Source of the DNA: Thermomonas hydrothermalis
Lineage (GTDB): Bacteria > Pseudomonadota > Gammaproteobacteria > Xanthomonadales > Xanthomonadaceae
Assembly: GCF_900129205.1 (NCBI RefSeq)
Contig: NZ_FQUK01000005.1
Coordinates: forward strand, 34,841 to 98,840
Length of the DNA stretch: 64,000 nucleotides
Direction of reading: 5' to 3'
This document shows positions 61,699-64,000 of the stretch, piece after piece; positions within the stretch are counted from its first letter, which is position 1; the number at the start of each line of letters is the position of its first letter. A program made the translations under genes and the position numbers. The notes beneath the pieces were generated by a model, which did not search any database, had not been told where the DNA came from, and saw only the letters and a list, made by a program, of their open reading frames with translations.

Positions 61699-62625
61699 AT
61701 GAGCCTCACCATGCCCCTGCGTCGTCCCTTCGCCCTCTCGCTGCTGGCGGCGGCACTGGCCCTGTCGGCCTGCCAGACCACCGCGCCGCGCGCCGCCGCG
61801 CCCGCCACCCGTCCAGTCGCTGCCGACACCGCGGCCGCTGCCCGCGGCCCGGCGCCGCACGACAACCTCAACGCCGTCGTGTGGATGCAGCAGGCCGCCG
61901 AATATGCCGCGGTGACCGAAACGGTGTACCGCGCCGCCCAAGCCCGGCTGGACGAGGCCCTGCGCGACAAGCACTGGGACGCCCTGCCCCCGGAAGACCG
62001 CCAGACCCCGGCCGAGGCCCTGCCGCCGGCGGTGATCGTGGACGTGGACGAAACCGTGCTGGACAACTCGCCTTACCAGGCGCGCCTGATCCGCGACGAC
62101 CAGGCGTATGACGAGGTGAGCTGGAGCACCTGGGTCAAGGCCCGCAAGGCGCGCCCGGTGCCCGGTGCGGTGGCGTTCGCCCAGGCTGCCGCGGCGCGCG
62201 GCATCACCGTGCTGTACATCTCCAACCGTGCGGTGGATCTGGATCAGGCCACCCTCGACAACCTCAAGGCGGCCGGGTTCCCGATCAAGGACGCCAGCGT
62301 CTTCATGGGGCTGGGCACCTTTGTGCCGGGCTGCGAGCAGAACGGCAGCGAAAAATCCTGCCGCCGCCGGCTGGCCGGGCAGCACTACCGAATCCTGATG
62401 CAGATCGGCGACCAGCTGGGCGATTTCACCGAGATCATCGCCAACACGCCGGAAGCCCGCGCCGCGCTGGTGCAACAGTACCGCGACTGGTTCGGGGTGC
62501 GCTGGTTCATGCTGCCCAACCCAAGCTATGGCAGCTGGGAACCGGCGCTGTTCAATAACGACTGGTCCCAGCCTGCCGAGCGCCGCCGCCAGGCCAAACG
62601 CGACGCCTTGCGCACCGAGGACTGA
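61699..62625 (+). CDS. HAD-type acid phosphatase, lipoprotein e(P4) family
   Basis: Predicted outer-membrane lipoprotein phosphomonoesterase, 308 aa. Lipobox LSAC (Cys25), then a HAD core with the nucleophile motif VIVDVDETVLDNS (Asp115, Asp117), VLYISNR and IGDQLGDFTE in conserved order. The e(P4)-type tail ends WFMLPNPSYGSWE. Family members dephosphorylate nucleotides (NMN, AMP) for uptake. TACACT 16 bases before the ATG may be its -10 box. An ATG four codons on is an alternative start. Confidence 0.9.
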   Translation: MSLTMPLRRPFALSLLAAALALSACQTTAPRAAAPATRPVAADTAAAARGPAPHDNLNAVVWMQQAAEYAAVTETVYRAAQARLDEALRDKHWDALPPEDRQTPAEALPPAVIVDVDETVLDNSPYQARLIRDDQAYDEVSWSTWVKARKARPVPGAVAFAQAAAARGITVLYISNRAVDLDQATLDNLKAAGFPIKDASVFMGLGTFVPGCEQNGSEKSCRRRLAGQHYRILMQIGDQLGDFTEIIANTPEARAALVQQYRDWFGVRWFMLPNPSYGSWEPALFNNDWSQPAERRRQAKRDALRTED

Positions 62626-62693
62626 CGCCCGCACGTGAGCCCCTGCGCCCGGCGGCGCTTGCACCGCAGCCCGTGGTTGCCGACACTGCGGCC

Positions 62694-63602
62694 ATGCCGA
62701 CCCGCCGGACCCCTGCTGCGCGCGTGCGCCGTCACCTCGTGTGGCCACTGCTGGCCTGCCTCGGGCTTGCCGCCTGCCAGCAGCCGGCCGGCGAACGCGT
62801 CCCGGACGTACCCGCGGAAGCCGCCACCCGCCCGGTGGATGCGGTGTATCTGCTGCGCGACCGCCTGCTCGCCCGCGACGGCGCCGGCTTTGCCCGGCTG
62901 GCCGTGCCGCCAGACCTGCATGCGCAGCTAGGTCAGGCCTGGCGCGAGGGCCGCAGCCGCTGGCCGCTGGACGAGCTGCCCCTGGATGCGCACCTCCCGG
63001 CCATGCTGGCCGCCCTGCAGGCGCCGAACGCCGAGACTGCGCTGATGGCCAGCTTCAACCGCCAGTTCGCTCACGCCGATCGCGACATCGACCAGGCCGT
63101 GCGGACCCTGGTGGTGTTCGGCGAGGAATATGTGGCGCGCGATCCGTCACTCGGCCCGGATGAGCGGGCCCAGACCCTGCAGGCCATCGAGGCACTCGGG
63201 CGCTGGGCGATCCAGGCGCCACTGGACGACCCCGCCCGCGCCCACCGGTTCTTCACCGCCCTGACCGCCGCCGCCCGGCGCACCGGTCTCGATGGCCAGG
63301 CCGGCTGGCCAGCGCTGGCCGCCCTCGGCATGACCCAGAGCCTGAACCGGCTTTCTCCCTTTTTCGCCACCCTGCTGGCACAACTGCGTCAGCAGTACGG
63401 GCTGGATCTGGACGCCACCCTGCGCGGTCTGGACGTCCGTCTGGTCGAGCAGACCGGGGATCAGGCCCGACTCCATCTGCATTACCTGCTGGCCGGCACC
63501 CCGGTGGATGCCGAGCTGCGGGCCGTCCGCCTCGATGGCCACTGGTATCTGGCTGACTATGTGGAACGGGCGCAACGCTCCCTGGCCGGGCCGGCGCAGT
63601 AA
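62694..63602 (+). CDS. Predicted lipoprotein, unknown function
   Basis: 302-residue protein with a lipoprotein signal (LLACLGLAAC, about Cys26) and a mainly helical Leu/Ala-rich body ending VRLDGHWYLADYVERA. No named family is recognised. The start is uncertain: an in-frame GTG at 62673 adds seven residues. It lies 68 bp after the phosphatase-like gene on the same strand and may share its transcript. Confidence 0.7.
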   Translation: MPTRRTPAARVRRHLVWPLLACLGLAACQQPAGERVPDVPAEAATRPVDAVYLLRDRLLARDGAGFARLAVPPDLHAQLGQAWREGRSRWPLDELPLDAHLPAMLAALQAPNAETALMASFNRQFAHADRDIDQAVRTLVVFGEEYVARDPSLGPDERAQTLQAIEALGRWAIQAPLDDPARAHRFFTALTAAARRTGLDGQAGWPALAALGMTQSLNRLSPFFATLLAQLRQQYGLDLDATLRGLDVRLVEQTGDQARLHLHYLLAGTPVDAELRAVRLDGHWYLADYVERAQRSLAGPAQ

Positions 63603-63676
63603 TCTGGCAACAGATTGCGCCGCGCCTGCCGATAACGGGCGCAGACAGGCCTGAACAGGACGGGGCAGGCACACCT

Positions 63677-64000
63677 AGCAGCTTGTTGAAATTCTCCCGC
63701 GCCAGAGCTTGCTTTCAAGCCCTCTGTTTGCGATATCGACCTCAGCCATAGTGGAGGGCGTGGGATGCGCGGTGCAGACGTCACTCAGGAATCGTTGTTC
63801 ACGGTCGCCAAGCTCGCCGACTTCGTCCCGGCGAACCATCCGCTCCGATCCATTCGGGAGCTGGCCGATGAGGCGCTCAGACGCATGAGCGGCCTGTTTT
63901 CGGCGCTGTACGCCGATACCGGCCGCGCCTCCATCGCGCCGGAGAAACTGATGCGGGCGCAGCTGCTGCAGCTGTTCTACTCGATCCGGAGCGAGCGGAT
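63677..64000 (+). mobile_element. IS5-like insertion sequence, left end (truncated by window)
   Basis: Starting near 63677 the sequence TAGCAGCTTGTTGAAATTC resembles the terminal repeat of many IS5-type elements (AGCAGCCTGTTGAAA). It is followed at 63765 by a transposase start. The right end lies outside the window. The target duplication cannot be judged. Confidence 0.6.
63765..64000 (+). CDS. IS5-family transposase N-terminus (3' partial)
   Basis: Only 78 codons are visible: MRGADVTQESLFTVAKLADF, then VPANHPLRSIRELADEALRR, ending LLQLFYSIRSER at the edge. This is the N-terminal (DUF772-like) region of a common proteobacterial IS5-family transposase that ends in a DDE catalytic domain. The ATG at 63765 follows GGAGGG. 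The frame is open to base 64000. Confidence 0.8.
   Translation, partial: MRGADVTQESLFTVAKLADFVPANHPLRSIRELADEALRRMSGLFSALYADTGRASIAPEKLMRAQLLQLFYSIRSER

Overview
The window is high-GC chromosomal DNA, tightly packed on both strands, and reads as a gammaproteobacterium of the Xanthomonadaceae (Xanthomonas/Stenotrophomonas/Lysobacter/Luteimonas relatives). The evidence is a Xanthomonas/Caulobacter-type TonB-dependent receptor beside a LacI regulator and glycosidases, a XanB2-type chorismatase (xanthomonadin/ubiquinone precursor enzyme), an Asp-rich HemB, and -10 boxes placed almost on top of start codons. I see no tRNA, rRNA, CRISPR array or prophage. The only mobile DNA is an insertion sequence cut off by the right edge.

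Layout. 1-9.8 kb: a beta-glucan/glucoside utilisation locus (FucP-type sugar transporter, LacI repressor, GH3, GH30, TonB-dependent receptor) with two copies of one 14-bp operator. 9.9-13 kb: a Nu-class glutathione transferase and a secreted S9 peptidase. 13.1-16.3 kb: chorismatase, small membrane protein, hemB, aroE. 16.4-20.5 kb: TonB-like periplasmic protein, gamma carbonic anhydrase, aldehyde dehydrogenase, xthA, a GlsB-type membrane protein. 20.7-24.2 kb: rsmG-parA-parB, then a GT2 glycosyltransferase and a lipid-A-N-domain protein. 24.2-32.3 kb: a six-gene heavy-metal efflux operon (response regulator, sensor kinase, adaptor, RND pump, DUF3240 protein, outer-membrane factor). 32.3-38.6 kb: DUF885 protein, rpmB-rpmG, ubiE, small membrane protein, ung, rpoH, transaldolase. 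38.6-42.7 kb: priA, an origin-like non-coding region and a sigma-like/DUF3106 fusion protein. 42.8-51.7 kb: MATE pump, sppA, small lipoprotein, SDR, acs, M13 peptidase. 51.9-55.4 kb: cold-shock protein with a structured leader, EF-hand protein plus desaturase, TlpA-like protein, mutM. 55.5-63.6 kb: an ECF sigma/TPR kinase pair, tdk, rep, an acid-phosphatase lipoprotein and an unknown lipoprotein. 63.7-64 kb: left end of an IS5-like element.

The most interesting non-coding signals are three. Between priA and the DUF3106 gene (41.0-41.24 kb), two inverted pairs of DnaA boxes flank tandem AT-rich repeats, which looks like a replication origin or a DnaA-controlled switch. The cold-shock gene leader can pair its whole Shine-Dalgarno sequence into an 8-bp stem, a candidate RNA thermoswitch. 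The 14-bp palindrome TGACAGCGCTGTCA lies across the start region of the TonB-receptor promoter and recurs, with one change, before the GH3 gene. Start sites were chosen by family alignment from memory, Shine-Dalgarno position and promoter position. All functions are inferred from sequence alone.
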